Shown here piece by piece: positions 1 to 7,869 of a stretch of 35,526 nt of DNA; positions within the stretch are counted from its first letter, which is position 1; every line of letters starts with the position of its first letter. Under the pieces are notes generated by a model. That model worked only from the letters and a program-made list of their open reading frames with translations. It ran no database searches and had not been told where the DNA came from. The stretch is from the NCBI GenBank assembly GCA_028698525.1, contig JAQVDB010000018.1, forward strand, positions 1-35,526. Direction: 5' to 3'. Both the position numbers and the translations under genes were made by a program. The DNA comes from Clostridia bacterium. GTDB taxonomy: Bacteria; Bacillota; Clostridia; JAQVDB01.

Positions 1-126
1 AGAGATGTAAATGTATTTAATGAAGAAGACTGGCCGCAAATGATAGATTTTTTAACTTCAAGTATGATTAAGTTTGAAAAAACTATGAAAGGAATTTTAA
101 AGGAAGTGTTTCAAAAGAACAAGTAG
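1..126 (+). CDS. C-terminal fragment of a DUF4268-like protein (partial)
   Basis: An open frame runs from the first base of the window to a TAG at 124-126, giving the last 41 residues of a protein whose start lies outside. The visible tail contains NEEDWPQMIDFL followed by a lysine-rich amphipathic helix. This resembles the extreme C-terminus of DUF4268 proteins, a family often found with restriction or defence genes, where a Trp-containing helix is followed by a helix of the form FEKxxKxIL. The match rests on about 30 residues and is tentative. The next gene starts only 16 bp downstream on the same strand, so the two are probably co-transcribed. Confidence 0.4.
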   Translation, partial: RDVNVFNEEDWPQMIDFLTSSMIKFEKTMKGILKEVFQKNK

Positions 127-142
127 AAAGGGGGAGCTGATT

Positions 143-1147
143 ATGGAAATCTTATTTAATGCAAAGACATTTGGAGAGCAGCCTATGGAAAAACAGCAAA
201 TAGAAGCTTATACTCAAGCAATCTTCTCAATTTATAATACATTAAAGGAAACTCTAGACTTATCATTATTAAATTCAATTATTATTCCAGAAGACTACAA
301 AGAAGGCTTGTTTGACTTTCAACGACTTAATGGACATGTAGAGTTTATTACTGAAAATGAATATGGAAGAGGGATGGCACAAGTAGTTTCTAGTAAAAAT
401 GAAAGAGAAGAAATAGTATATAACATAGTTATTGATAAAAATATAATATTCACATTAGTAGGTGACGAGCAATTACAAGGCGTAAAAGATAACCTTAAAT
501 TGGAAGAAGAATATAACTTATTTTTATCATCAAGACAGTTGGCTATTAATACTTTATTTCATGAATTTGGGCATATTCATGAATATAGCTTAAACAGAGA
601 TATAGCATGGATCCATAATTTAGAACTAAAAGCAGATTTGCATTCACAACTAGTTATTTTAGCAAGGCAGTGCTGGAGTGAATATTTTGCCTGTAGGATA
701 GCTTCAAAATCATTCCCTTTTGATGAATCAGTTGCTATGGAAATCATCGATACTTGTAATAATGCAGAGGATGGGTTACAAAAACAACGAAGTAGATACA
801 ATAGAATTGAAATAGAATTAAATGAATTTGTCATGGAGTTTCATAGTTATACAAATTTTATTCTGAAGAAAATAGCTTGTGCCCATGGTAATTTATATTG
901 TTTAAATGATTCTAAAGAAAAAATGGTAGATACTATTGAAGTAGCTTTTGGAGATGCGTATATAAAAGCTATTTGGAAAGATTATGGAGAAGCCCTAGAT
1001 GAATTATACATCCAATATCCAAAATGGGAGAGTGATGCTATTTTTAATGATTTATGTAATTTGTTTATCAAATACTACGAACAATATGAAATATTTATAA
1101 GTGAGACTTCCAAAGGCACATATTATGATATTCCTATTCGTTTATAG
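143..1147 (+). CDS. Zincin-like putative metalloprotease (HEFGH motif), function unknown
   Basis: The product is 334 residues. The start is supported by an AAAGGGGGAG ribosome site 8 bases upstream. Residues 138-149 read TLFHEFGHIHEY, a HExxH zinc-binding motif (His140, Glu141, His144), and Glu180 in the later helix SEYFACRIA is placed where gluzincins supply their third ligand. This layout recalls IrrE/M78-type and related cytosolic zincins, but I recognise no specific family. No signal peptide or membrane segment is visible. It follows the DUF4268-like gene by 16 bp, so the pair may act together, conceivably in defence or stress. The gene is very AT-rich, ends against a truncated polysaccharide gene on the other strand, and may be cargo of inserted DNA. 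Catalysis is inferred only from the motif. Confidence 0.65.
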   Translation: MEILFNAKTFGEQPMEKQQIEAYTQAIFSIYNTLKETLDLSLLNSIIIPEDYKEGLFDFQRLNGHVEFITENEYGRGMAQVVSSKNEREEIVYNIVIDKNIIFTLVGDEQLQGVKDNLKLEEEYNLFLSSRQLAINTLFHEFGHIHEYSLNRDIAWIHNLELKADLHSQLVILARQCWSEYFACRIASKSFPFDESVAMEIIDTCNNAEDGLQKQRSRYNRIEIELNEFVMEFHSYTNFILKKIACAHGNLYCLNDSKEKMVDTIEVAFGDAYIKAIWKDYGEALDELYIQYPKWESDAIFNDLCNLFIKYYEQYEIFISETSKGTYYDIPIRL

Positions 1148-1177
1148 TTAGATTGAATTCTTTAGTAGGGCTAATGG

Positions 1178-1233
1178 ACTTGTTCCCACCTACCTATACC
1201 CCAAATATAGTCGTAGACTTATTCCCGACTACC
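1178..1233. repeat. Two 17-bp imperfect direct repeats, possible transposon-end sites
   Basis: ACTTGTTCCCACCTACC at 1178-1194 and ACTTATTCCCGACTACC at 1217-1233 agree at 14 of 17 positions and are offset by 39 bp. They lie in the 113-bp gap between the zincin gene and the point where the convergent heparinase-like frame is cut off. Read on the minus strand the cores are GGGAATAAGTC and GGGAACAAGTC, loosely recalling spaced transposase-binding sites at Tn7-like ends. No transposase gene is in the window, so this reading is inference. Confidence 0.4.
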
Positions 1234-1260
1234 CCCTAAACTAGGAAACACCAAAATATA

Positions 1261-3524
1261 CTAGAAAAAGTAAGAACTTGTTAAAAACATCAATCCGAAC
1301 GGGTCGTTGCAGTGTGTATGGCCCGGATTATATTCGGGACAGGTACTGCCGCAATCTATAAACAGCTTTGCATTCAGATCCCGCTGATTGATTATATAGA
1401 ACCCGCTTTGCTTAAAATGTTTTATACTATCATCATACGCAGGTATATAAATGCTATTACATATTTCTTTGCCTCTGTCTCCAAATATCAAAAATACAAA
1501 AGTACTGTATACCCCCGAAATATCCTTTGTATCCCCATCACAGTACAATGCACTGCCGGCCTGTATCAGCTCTATGGAGAGCAATTCTTTTGACAATGCT
1601 GAATCGTTAAACAACGGTATCTCCCTATCAGGGTGAAGCATGTTGAGAGAAAAATTCACAGCCTTGCTCAAGCGCCTATCTATTTCTTGGGGATATTGTC
1701 TGCCGTTCAGCCTGAAAAGTTGGACCAATTCTATTAAACCACCCATTACAATATTGTGGTACATAGGAGACCTTTCAAAGTGCCCTCCATCATCCAGTAT
1801 CTGTTCTTTGATCTGCCTATCCAGTAATCTACAAGCCCTTTTATACCATCTTTTTGAACTAGAACATTCAAAAAACATCCCTGCAAATATCAATGCTTTT
1901 ATATTTTCAAATAAATGATTGGCCAGCAGATGATACTCAATATTTCGGAATAAAAAAGATGCCTGCTCAAATAAACTCCCCAGCATCTTTTGTTTGAAAT
2001 GGCATCGCTCTTTTAACAAAACATTGAATAAATGATAGCATTTGATCCAACTGACTATCCTTAGGGACAGGGTATAGGATTCCCATCCCGGTCCATGTCC
2101 TATCTCATTATTGTCTATCCAATCATTTACAATCTCCAAATATTTTTCAAAATATTTGTTTTCGCCGGTAATCCTATATGCGATACCCATCCACTCTATA
2201 TATTGATGATAATGCAGATTATACAACCAAAGTTTGCTTACACTTTTGTCCTGCCAATCCACACCATCACTATAGTCCCTTTTCACATTTAGAAAACAGA
2301 AACTATTATTCAATATTTCATCAGCCTTATCCTGATATTTATCAAAAAGTTTCAAATGTTTTTTATCTAATTCCGTATATCCCGGAAAAAATGTTAGATT
2401 TTCATTTATCCAATAATTCCTACGGCCTAAAATAAATAATTTTTTACTAAACATAAGCTTGATCCTATAAAATATTTGTATAGGCTTTAAATATTTTATA
2501 GTGTTTATATAAAGAAAAATTTTATGTTGATGATTTCTAGGGATTTCATCTATACCCATAACAATTCCTAATATAATCAACAGCCCTATCACAACAACCC
2601 CTAAAAACAGAGAATCTGTTTTGTTTATTATTATACCTAGCAATGCAAAAACAATAGCCAATGAATAGATTATATAAACACTCTTTTTATGTCCTAATTT
2701 CATCCCGATCAGCCTATGGTGAATATGAGATTTATCAGGGTTAAAAATACCCTTTTTGCACATTGCCCTTCTCAATATAGAGACCCCTGTATCAAAAATA
2801 GGAATAGATAATATTAGTATAGGAGTAAAAAGAGAAACAAAGCTGATACTTGTATCTATGGTGAGCATGGATATCACGGCCAGCATATAGCCTAAAAACA
2901 AACTTCCTGTATCTCCCAAAAATATCAGTGCAGGATTATAGTTATATTTAATAAATCCGGCTGTAGAGGCTGCCAGCAATAATGCCATAGTCTTGACTAT
3001 AGCCTTGTTTTGACCGGATGCTATAAAACAAAAAGCAACACAAGCAATTATCGTGATACCTGATGCCAGACCATCCAACCCATCTATTAAATTTATAGCA
3101 TTTATTATGCCTATCACCCACAATATATTCAAGACAATATCAACAAAAGTAAAAATATTTATATCGTCCATGATAGGCGAAAAAAGAGCTGCCCTTATGC
3201 CAAATGAATATAATGCCAATGCGACAGCTACTTCAATCAATAATTTATATGATATTTTTATATCATATATATCATCCAAAATTCCGGTAACCACCATAAA
3301 AGTTGCACACATGATCACCACTGTTAATTTATCTAAATTTTGAATAAACAAAAGCGAAGTCAATACAAAAGATATATATATCCCCAACCCACCCATCAAT
3401 GGTATAGGATATTTATGAATCTTCCTTTGGTCAGGTCTATCTAATATGCCGTATTTTTTAGAGCAGTGTATTATAAGAGGTGTTATACAAAAAGACAAAA
3501 AAATGCTAATACAAATGCCCCCAT
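1261..3524 (-). CDS. WecA/TagO-like glycosyl-1-phosphate transferase fused to a truncated heparinase II/III-like domain
   Basis: The first ~340 residues form a polytopic membrane enzyme of the MraY/WecA/TagO family, which moves a sugar-1-phosphate from UDP-sugar to undecaprenyl phosphate. It has DRPDQRKIHKYPIPLMGG, DDIYDIK, NLIDGLDGLASG, FLGDTGSLFLGY and HIHHRL. After a short linker, about residue 355, comes a heparinase II/III or alginate-lyase-like alpha-toroid (IKYLKPIQIFYRI, LLANHLFENIKAL, DGGHFERSPMYH). It ends at GHTHCNDPFGLMF, where the beta-sandwich should begin, so the 3' part is missing. The uninterrupted frame reaches 3573, but its first residues are hydrophilic, lack a ribosome site and overlap the upstream gene. 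ATG at 3524 has an AGGGGTG site and encodes MGAFVLAFF, a typical family start, joining the main frame by a -1 shift in the T7 tract at 3497-3503. It probably forms an operon with the BY-kinase. Confidence 0.75.
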
Positions 3525-3547
3525 CACGATCACCCCTATAGAGTTTA

Positions 3548-4897
3548 TCAGTTATAGAAATCATATGTATCATAGTATTCTACAGATAGGGCATTGACCA
3601 CTACTCCCACTATATTGCTGTTGACAGCTTTTAGATGATGCAGGGCCCTTTTAAATAAATCTATATTGGTATTTCTATGTCTTACCACCATTATCACTGC
3701 ATCCGCCTTTTTTGAAAGTATGGCTGCATCAGTGAATAAAACAGCAGGAGGGGTATCTATCAATACCGCATCATAATCGGCTTTTACTTTTTCCATCAAA
3801 TTCGCCATTTTATCTGATAATAAAAGCTCTGAAGGATAAAAGGTTTTTGTCCCACTGGGCATTACGTGCAAATTAGGTACATCTACGATATTGTATAACC
3901 CCCTATATTCCACAGCTTCATTCAAAATATCAGTGATACCTCTTTTGGATGCTATATTGAATACAGAGCATAATTCAGGCTTTCTGAAATTACAATCCAT
4001 CAGCAACACTTTCTTGCCGATCTGGGCCATAACAATAGCTAAATTGACAGCAATAGTGCTTTTGCCTTCCAGCTTTTCAGGGCTGGTAACCACGAATACC
4101 TTGTTATTCCCTGCACTGCTCAAGGATAAAATATTGGTCCTTATAATCTTAAATGCCTCTGTAGCTGCCGCATCGGTTAGCATCTTTTTCGGGGGGAGGT
4201 TGTTTTTCATCATAAAACTTAATGGATTTATCCTATATATTTTTCCCTTTAAATAATAATCAGGAACAATCCCGATTAGGGGAATATTGAACCTGCTTTG
4301 CAGGGCATAAGGGTCTTCTACAGAATTATCTAAGTGTTCGTAAACAAAAGAAATCAGCGTTCCAAACATAACCCCTGCTGCACAGGCAATTAAAATGTTC
4401 AAAAAAGGATTGGGTCTATCATAAATTTCGGGAATTCTAGCTTTATCTACTATTTTTATATTGTCGGTATAAATTATTCTGTTTGCATGTTCTTTAAAAA
4501 CCTGGGCAGTGGTGTTAGCGATGCTGCTGGCCATCTTTGGGCTTACACTTTCGGCTTTAATCCTTATTAACCCGGTCTCTCCTTCCGGGTTCACAGACAC
4601 CCTTTTCCTCATCTTTTCAATAGGAATCTCAAAATTTAACTGCCTCATAACATCTATCAGCACCCTGTCACTTTTTATTACATTTATATATGTGTTTAAC
4701 TCTTTCTGATCTGTAATTACATTGCCCAAACTAATATTTTCATCGTTCCTATTGATTATTATGGTAGTAGAAGCAGTATAAATCTTATCCAGTATAAAAA
4801 AGCTCAAAATAGCCGAAGCGGCAATAGAGAGTATTGTTATAAAAAGAATAACTCTTATCCATTTTTTAATTATCCTTAAATAGTCTTTGAATTGCAT
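3548..4897 (-). CDS. Polysaccharide co-polymerase / BY-kinase fusion (Wzz-CpsD type)
   Basis: The 449-residue protein has an N-terminal Wzz/CpsC domain with a first membrane segment near residues 17-36 and a second near 167-186, then a cytoplasmic P-loop tyrosine kinase. The kinase shows Walker A (SPEKLEGKSTIAVNLA), Walker A' (VLLMDCNFRKP), Walker B (DAVLIDTPPA) and a C-terminal tyrosine cluster (EYYDTYDFYN) for autophosphorylation. Such proteins set chain length and export of capsule or exopolysaccharide. In many Firmicutes membrane adaptor and kinase are separate proteins; here they are fused. The second Asp usual in Walker A' (DxD) is Asn, so activity may be altered. An AGGTG ribosome site lies directly before the ATG. 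The WecA-like gene follows 23 bp after the stop. Confidence 0.85.
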   Translation of the reverse strand: MQFKDYLRIIKKWIRVILFITILSIAASAILSFFILDKIYTASTTIIINRNDENISLGNVITDQKELNTYINVIKSDRVLIDVMRQLNFEIPIEKMRKRVSVNPEGETGLIRIKAESVSPKMASSIANTTAQVFKEHANRIIYTDNIKIVDKARIPEIYDRPNPFLNILIACAAGVMFGTLISFVYEHLDNSVEDPYALQSRFNIPLIGIVPDYYLKGKIYRINPLSFMMKNNLPPKKMLTDAAATEAFKIIRTNILSLSSAGNNKVFVVTSPEKLEGKSTIAVNLAIVMAQIGKKVLLMDCNFRKPELCSVFNIASKRGITDILNEAVEYRGLYNIVDVPNLHVMPSGTKTFYPSELLLSDKMANLMEKVKADYDAVLIDTPPAVLFTDAAILSKKADAVIMVVRHRNTNIDLFKRALHHLKAVNSNIVGVVVNALSVEYYDTYDFYN

Positions 4898-4988
4898 AGC
4901 ATCACCTATATTTTTGTTGATATCATATTATTCTTGCATCCGTTGATTTATACTTTATTGAAAAGAATTCCAGATTAAAATCCGGCAT

Positions 4989-5567
4989 TTAACATTCCGG
5001 TATACACCCATAAACTATTACGTCCTGATACTTGCCCAGTTTATCTATAACAGTGGCTGTGAGTATAACCTCTATAATCTGCTCATCAGGGGAACATGCA
5101 CTCTTGGGAACAACATTTACATATTCCAATTGATAATCTTTAACCACTACCTTAGACTGATCTACATTATCTTTAAACTCTTGTTGAGTAAGCTGCTTGC
5201 CATCCAGCTTTATGAATTCACAAATAGGTATAGCTTTTTTGAAGGTCCACTCTACCCTTACACAGCTGTAACCCTCGTTAGTCCTGACCCATAAAAATGC
5301 CTTGAATGGTATTGTGACTAACACCTTGCTGGTACAAATAAAATCTTCTTTTACTTCATCCTGATCAAAGATCACTTTAAAATCATCTATACATATTATA
5401 TATTCGTCATTTTTCAAGCCTTCTACTTCTATATTGTATGGGTCGGGATTTCCTTCTTCATCATATCCACCTAATATGGGCTCATCTTTCTGAATATTTT
5501 TAGCTATTATTACCTTAGCCCAAATATCTACCTTGTTTTCTTCCGGTATACCGTTCATTTCAGTCAT
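4989..5567 (-). CDS. Conserved hypothetical protein, possible sporulation surface protein
   Basis: The 192-residue protein is not one I recognise. The start at 5567 (MTEMNGIPEE) is chosen because AAGGGGG lies 7 bases upstream; the frame opens 17 codons earlier without a ribosome site. The sequence is acidic and predicted mostly beta, with alternating hydrophobic strands (DIWAKVIIAKNI, KVLVTIPFKAFLWV, QIIEVILTATVI), no signal peptide and no membrane segment; it ends in Tyr-Gly-Cys-Ile-Pro-Glu-Cys. A sigma-K-like promoter lies 65 bp upstream (5632-5658) and the neighbouring genes include cotJABC, so mother-cell expression and a coat role are plausible but inferred. A relation to DUF3794-type beta-sandwich proteins was considered and could not be supported by eye. 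Confidence 0.6.
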   Translation of the reverse strand: MTEMNGIPEENKVDIWAKVIIAKNIQKDEPILGGYDEEGNPDPYNIEVEGLKNDEYIICIDDFKVIFDQDEVKEDFICTSKVLVTIPFKAFLWVRTNEGYSCVRVEWTFKKAIPICEFIKLDGKQLTQQEFKDNVDQSKVVVKDYQLEYVNVVPKSACSPDEQIIEVILTATVIDKLGKYQDVIVYGCIPEC

Positions 5568-5631
5568 ACAAAAACCCCCTTCCATTTTAATTGACAATAG
5601 CCGTGGTAAACCTTCCACAATTTATTTAATA

Positions 5632-5658
5632 CATTTTATGTAGGGGATTTTATTTTGT
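5632..5658 (-). promoter_or_regulatory. Sigma-K-like promoter for the 192-residue protein gene
   Basis: On the minus strand AC is followed after 16 bases by CATAAAATG. This fits the sigma-K pattern AC-N16/17-CATANNNTA except for the final base. It lies between the stop of the upstream gene and the ribosome site of the downstream gene, giving a leader of roughly 55 nt. Confidence 0.4.
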
Positions 5659-5683
5659 TACAGCAAATGTTAAGTTTCTATAT

Positions 5684-6460
5684 TCACTCTATATAAATAT
5701 TGTTTTTTATAGCCTTGACTACACGAGAAAAATAACTTTCCGCATCATCACTCTGTTTGGAAAGCTGGTCAGCAAATTTGTAGTAGTATTCTATTCTTTT
5801 AAGCTTTTGTTCTATTTTTGAAAGATTGGTCTGAATATTTTCCATGTTTTTTTGTATAGAACCATACTGTTCCTCCAGCTTTTGTTGCCTTTTGGATATG
5901 GTCGAAATATATCGGTCAATCTCATTCAATCTTTGCTGTGTAATATTATACTCTGGGGTATTATAGGGGAATTTTATATCAATAACGCTCTTTTGGATTA
6001 TCATTATATCTACATCCACAGTCAGCTTTATATTTATCACCCAATGATCATATATATGCTCTATTTCATACTCCCATTTGAAATTACCGCATTGGGCCTC
6101 TACCCTATAATTCTGCTCTCCTTGATTGCATACAATATCAGATAATTCTAGCATCACACTGCTTACATGGTTGTTTTCGTTGAAAGTATGATATTCTATA
6201 CTGCCTTGATCTGTATCGGCACAGTACAAAACAGCCATGTCATAGCTATAATCTAACTTGACATTGTTGTTGAGCAATGAAGGATTTATGGATGTATTAA
6301 ATATTTTGCAGCTTTCCACATTGCATATTTTGTTTAAACCTTCACCCTCTAGTCTGTATACATTATAAGGCTGTGTACAAGACCTGCCTGAAAACAATAC
6401 ATTCCGGAAGGTTGCTTTATGTTTTATAATATCTGCATATACCAACGTCTGCCCTTCCAT
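5684..6460 (-). CDS. Hypothetical protein with C-terminal coiled coil
   Basis: The 258-residue product belongs to no family I can name. Start ATG at 6460 is preceded by AGGATG with 7-base spacing. Residues 1-165 are beta-rich and contain four scattered cysteines early on (RSCTQPYN, ICNVESCKIFN). Residues ~170-230 form a coiled coil (NEIDRYISTISKRQQKLEEQ, then NIQTNLSKIEQKLKRIEYYY). No signal sequence or transmembrane segment is seen. It lies between cotJC, after a terminator, and the 192-residue hypothetical gene on the same strand. A structural spore-coat or exosporium role would fit the neighbourhood, but nothing in the protein itself proves it. Confidence 0.55.
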   Translation of the reverse strand: MEGQTLVYADIIKHKATFRNVLFSGRSCTQPYNVYRLEGEGLNKICNVESCKIFNTSINPSLLNNNVKLDYSYDMAVLYCADTDQGSIEYHTFNENNHVSSVMLELSDIVCNQGEQNYRVEAQCGNFKWEYEIEHIYDHWVINIKLTVDVDIMIIQKSVIDIKFPYNTPEYNITQQRLNEIDRYISTISKRQQKLEEQYGSIQKNMENIQTNLSKIEQKLKRIEYYYKFADQLSKQSDDAESYFSRVVKAIKNNIYIE

Positions 6461-6540
6461 TGTTCATCATCCTGTTCTTTTGATGCTCCTATTTAAAAAT
6501 ATTAAACCTGTACCGTATTAATGCATGTTTTGTATAAAAA

Positions 6541-6570
6541 ATATTCCCCCCAAAAACATGGGAGGAACAT
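6541..6570 (-). terminator. Terminator of the cotJ operon
   Basis: Just after the cotJC stop the minus strand forms a hairpin with arms TTCCTCCC (6560-6567) and GGGGGGAA (6544-6551), followed by ATATTTTTTAT. One G-T pair interrupts the stem. Confidence 0.6.
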
Positions 6571-6572
6571 TT

Positions 6573-7145
6573 TTAACAGCATTTCTTTTGTTCTAAATAT
6601 TGAGTTACAATGCGGAGGGCTTCTCCAAACCTCTGAAAGTGCACTATTTCCCTTTCCCTCAAGAAGCTCAAGGTATCTATCACACCTCTGTCGCTGGTAA
6701 GGTTTATCAAATTCTCGTATGTGGCTCTAGCTTTTTGTTCTGCCGCCAGATCTTCATGCAGATCTGCTATAGGATCCGCTAAAGCTTGGATATAGGACGC
6801 AGTCCAAGGCACGCCGGAAGCATCTGCAGGATATAATGCTCTCCCGTGCTGAGTATAATGGGAACCTAAACCCTCTTGTTCCAATATCTTTACAGGCACA
6901 CCTTTTAACAGCTTATATATCAATGTTCCAATTATCTCCCAGTGGGCAAGCTCTTCAGTCCCTATATCTGTCAATATGGCTTTTGCTTCATCTGTAGGCA
7001 TGGTATATCTCTGATTGAGATATCTTATGCCGGCTGAAAGCTCACTATCCGGTCCTCCGTATTGGGTCATCAGATATTTAGCCATAGTGATATCGGTTTT
7101 TTCAACATATGCCGGATATTGTAACTTCTTTTCATAAATCCACAT
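6573..7145 (-). CDS. cotJC: Spore coat protein CotJC (manganese-catalase family)
   Basis: The 190-residue protein matches CotJC, a ferritin-like four-helix protein related to manganese catalase and found in the spore coat. Diagnostic stretches are KLQYPAYVEKTD, YGGPDSELSAGIRYLNQRY, IGTEELAHWEIIGTLI and REREIVHFQRFGEAL. The Glu and His residues in the helices (EELAHWE, EQKAR, REREIVHFQ) are those expected to bind a di-manganese centre, so peroxide disproportionation is possible. Length is typical. It is the third gene of cotJABC, 16 bp after cotJB, with an AAGGGGGA ribosome site, and ends in a terminator. In Bacillus subtilis the operon is made in the mother cell under sigma-E. Confidence 0.93.
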   Translation of the reverse strand: MWIYEKKLQYPAYVEKTDITMAKYLMTQYGGPDSELSAGIRYLNQRYTMPTDEAKAILTDIGTEELAHWEIIGTLIYKLLKGVPVKILEQEGLGSHYTQHGRALYPADASGVPWTASYIQALADPIADLHEDLAAEQKARATYENLINLTSDRGVIDTLSFLREREIVHFQRFGEALRIVTQYLEQKKCC

Positions 7146-7161
7146 TTCTATCTATCCCCCT

Positions 7162-7569
7162 TTACTTGTATTCTATATCCCAGGGCCAAGGTCCTTTGAT
7201 ATACTCCCAGGGACAACCGCTTTTTGTTCGTGCTGTAATAGGCCCATATTTTTGCTCATATTCTTCTTTCTTTTCTTTATATTCTTCTAGATATTCATTA
7301 TACTTCCTGATAGCCCTCATATCTCTAGGATGAGTATCCAGATAGAGATTTAATTCTAATAAAGAAAACTGAATAGCCATCAGGCTTTTAAGGGCTGCTA
7401 TCTTATCGTTAGACCCGTTCATGTCACCACAATCATCCATATAATCATCGTAGCAATTGTCATAATCATCGTAAGCATTGTTATAATCACACCAGTCGGG
7501 ATAACAATATGGTTTATCATCATACGGTTTACAATATCCGGGATACGGATACATTGGATAACAATACAT
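7162..7569 (-). CDS. cotJB: Spore coat protein CotJB with Tyr/Asp/Cys-rich N-terminal extension
   Basis: Residues ~55-135 match CotJB: ALKSLMAIQFSLLELNLYLD, THPRDMRAIRKYNEY, a charged helix, and the C-terminal YGPITARTKSG and WEYIKGPWPWD. The family is usually about 85-90 residues; here ~52 residues are added at the N-terminus, unusually rich in Tyr, Asp, Pro and Cys (MYCYPMYPYPGYC, then DYDNCYDDYMDDC). Such a segment could be cross-linked through dityrosines or disulfides in the coat, which is inference. The ribosome site GGGGGTG precedes the ATG. It is the middle gene of cotJABC, with 17 bp between the cotJA stop and its start. Confidence 0.9.
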   Translation of the reverse strand: MYCYPMYPYPGYCKPYDDKPYCYPDWCDYNNAYDDYDNCYDDYMDDCGDMNGSNDKIAALKSLMAIQFSLLELNLYLDTHPRDMRAIRKYNEYLEEYKEKKEEYEQKYGPITARTKSGCPWEYIKGPWPWDIEYK

Positions 7570-7586
7570 TCGTTTTCACACCCCCA

Positions 7587-7745
7587 TTACTTTTTTTTAT
7601 ACGGTTTATATAATTCGGGAAAAATAGTTCCTTTCATCAGCCCTTCCATAGGGCTATAAAGTTTGCACATATACTGAAAGGGAATATATGCCGTCGCCAG
7701 CTTGAATTTGGAAGGCATAACCTTATATTTAGCAGCATTCACCAT
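7587..7745 (-). CDS. cotJA: Spore coat-associated protein CotJA (52 residues)
   Basis: This short gene encodes a 52-residue protein starting MVNAAKYKVMPSKFKLA. It contains the CotJA pattern LATAYIPFQYMCKLYSPMEG followed by LMKGTIFPELYKPY. The ATG at 7745 has a near-perfect AGGAGGAG ribosome site 7 bases upstream. It is first in the cotJABC operon and is needed in Bacillus subtilis for CotJC to assemble into the coat. The C-terminus is basic (YKPYKKK), which is common. AT-rich DNA upstream (7762-7816) has sequences distantly like sigma-E elements, but none is good enough to call. Confidence 0.9.
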   Translation of the reverse strand: MVNAAKYKVMPSKFKLATAYIPFQYMCKLYSPMEGLMKGTIFPELYKPYKKK

Positions 7746-7816
7746 GATTTATCTCCTCCTGATATATAATTTTGTATATTGATATACTATTCATCATGTT
7801 ATATATTTGTGTATAT

Positions 7817-7860
7817 AAAAAAAGTCTTACCCCGATTTAAATTTGAGGTAAGACTTTTTT
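7817..7860 (-). terminator. Rho-independent terminator after the reductase gene
   Basis: An 11-bp perfect stem, AAAGTCTTACC (7821-7831) against GGTAAGACTTT (7847-7857), has A/T runs on both sides. It follows the thioredoxin-reductase-like stop on the minus strand and separates that gene from cotJ transcription. Confidence 0.85.
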
Positions 7861-7869
7861 ATCAACTTT

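Noticed and set aside
7762-7816. Sigma-E promoter for cotJABC
   Set aside because: Sequences such as AAATATAT and TATATCAAT resemble the consensus only loosely in a very AT-rich stretch; too weak to call.
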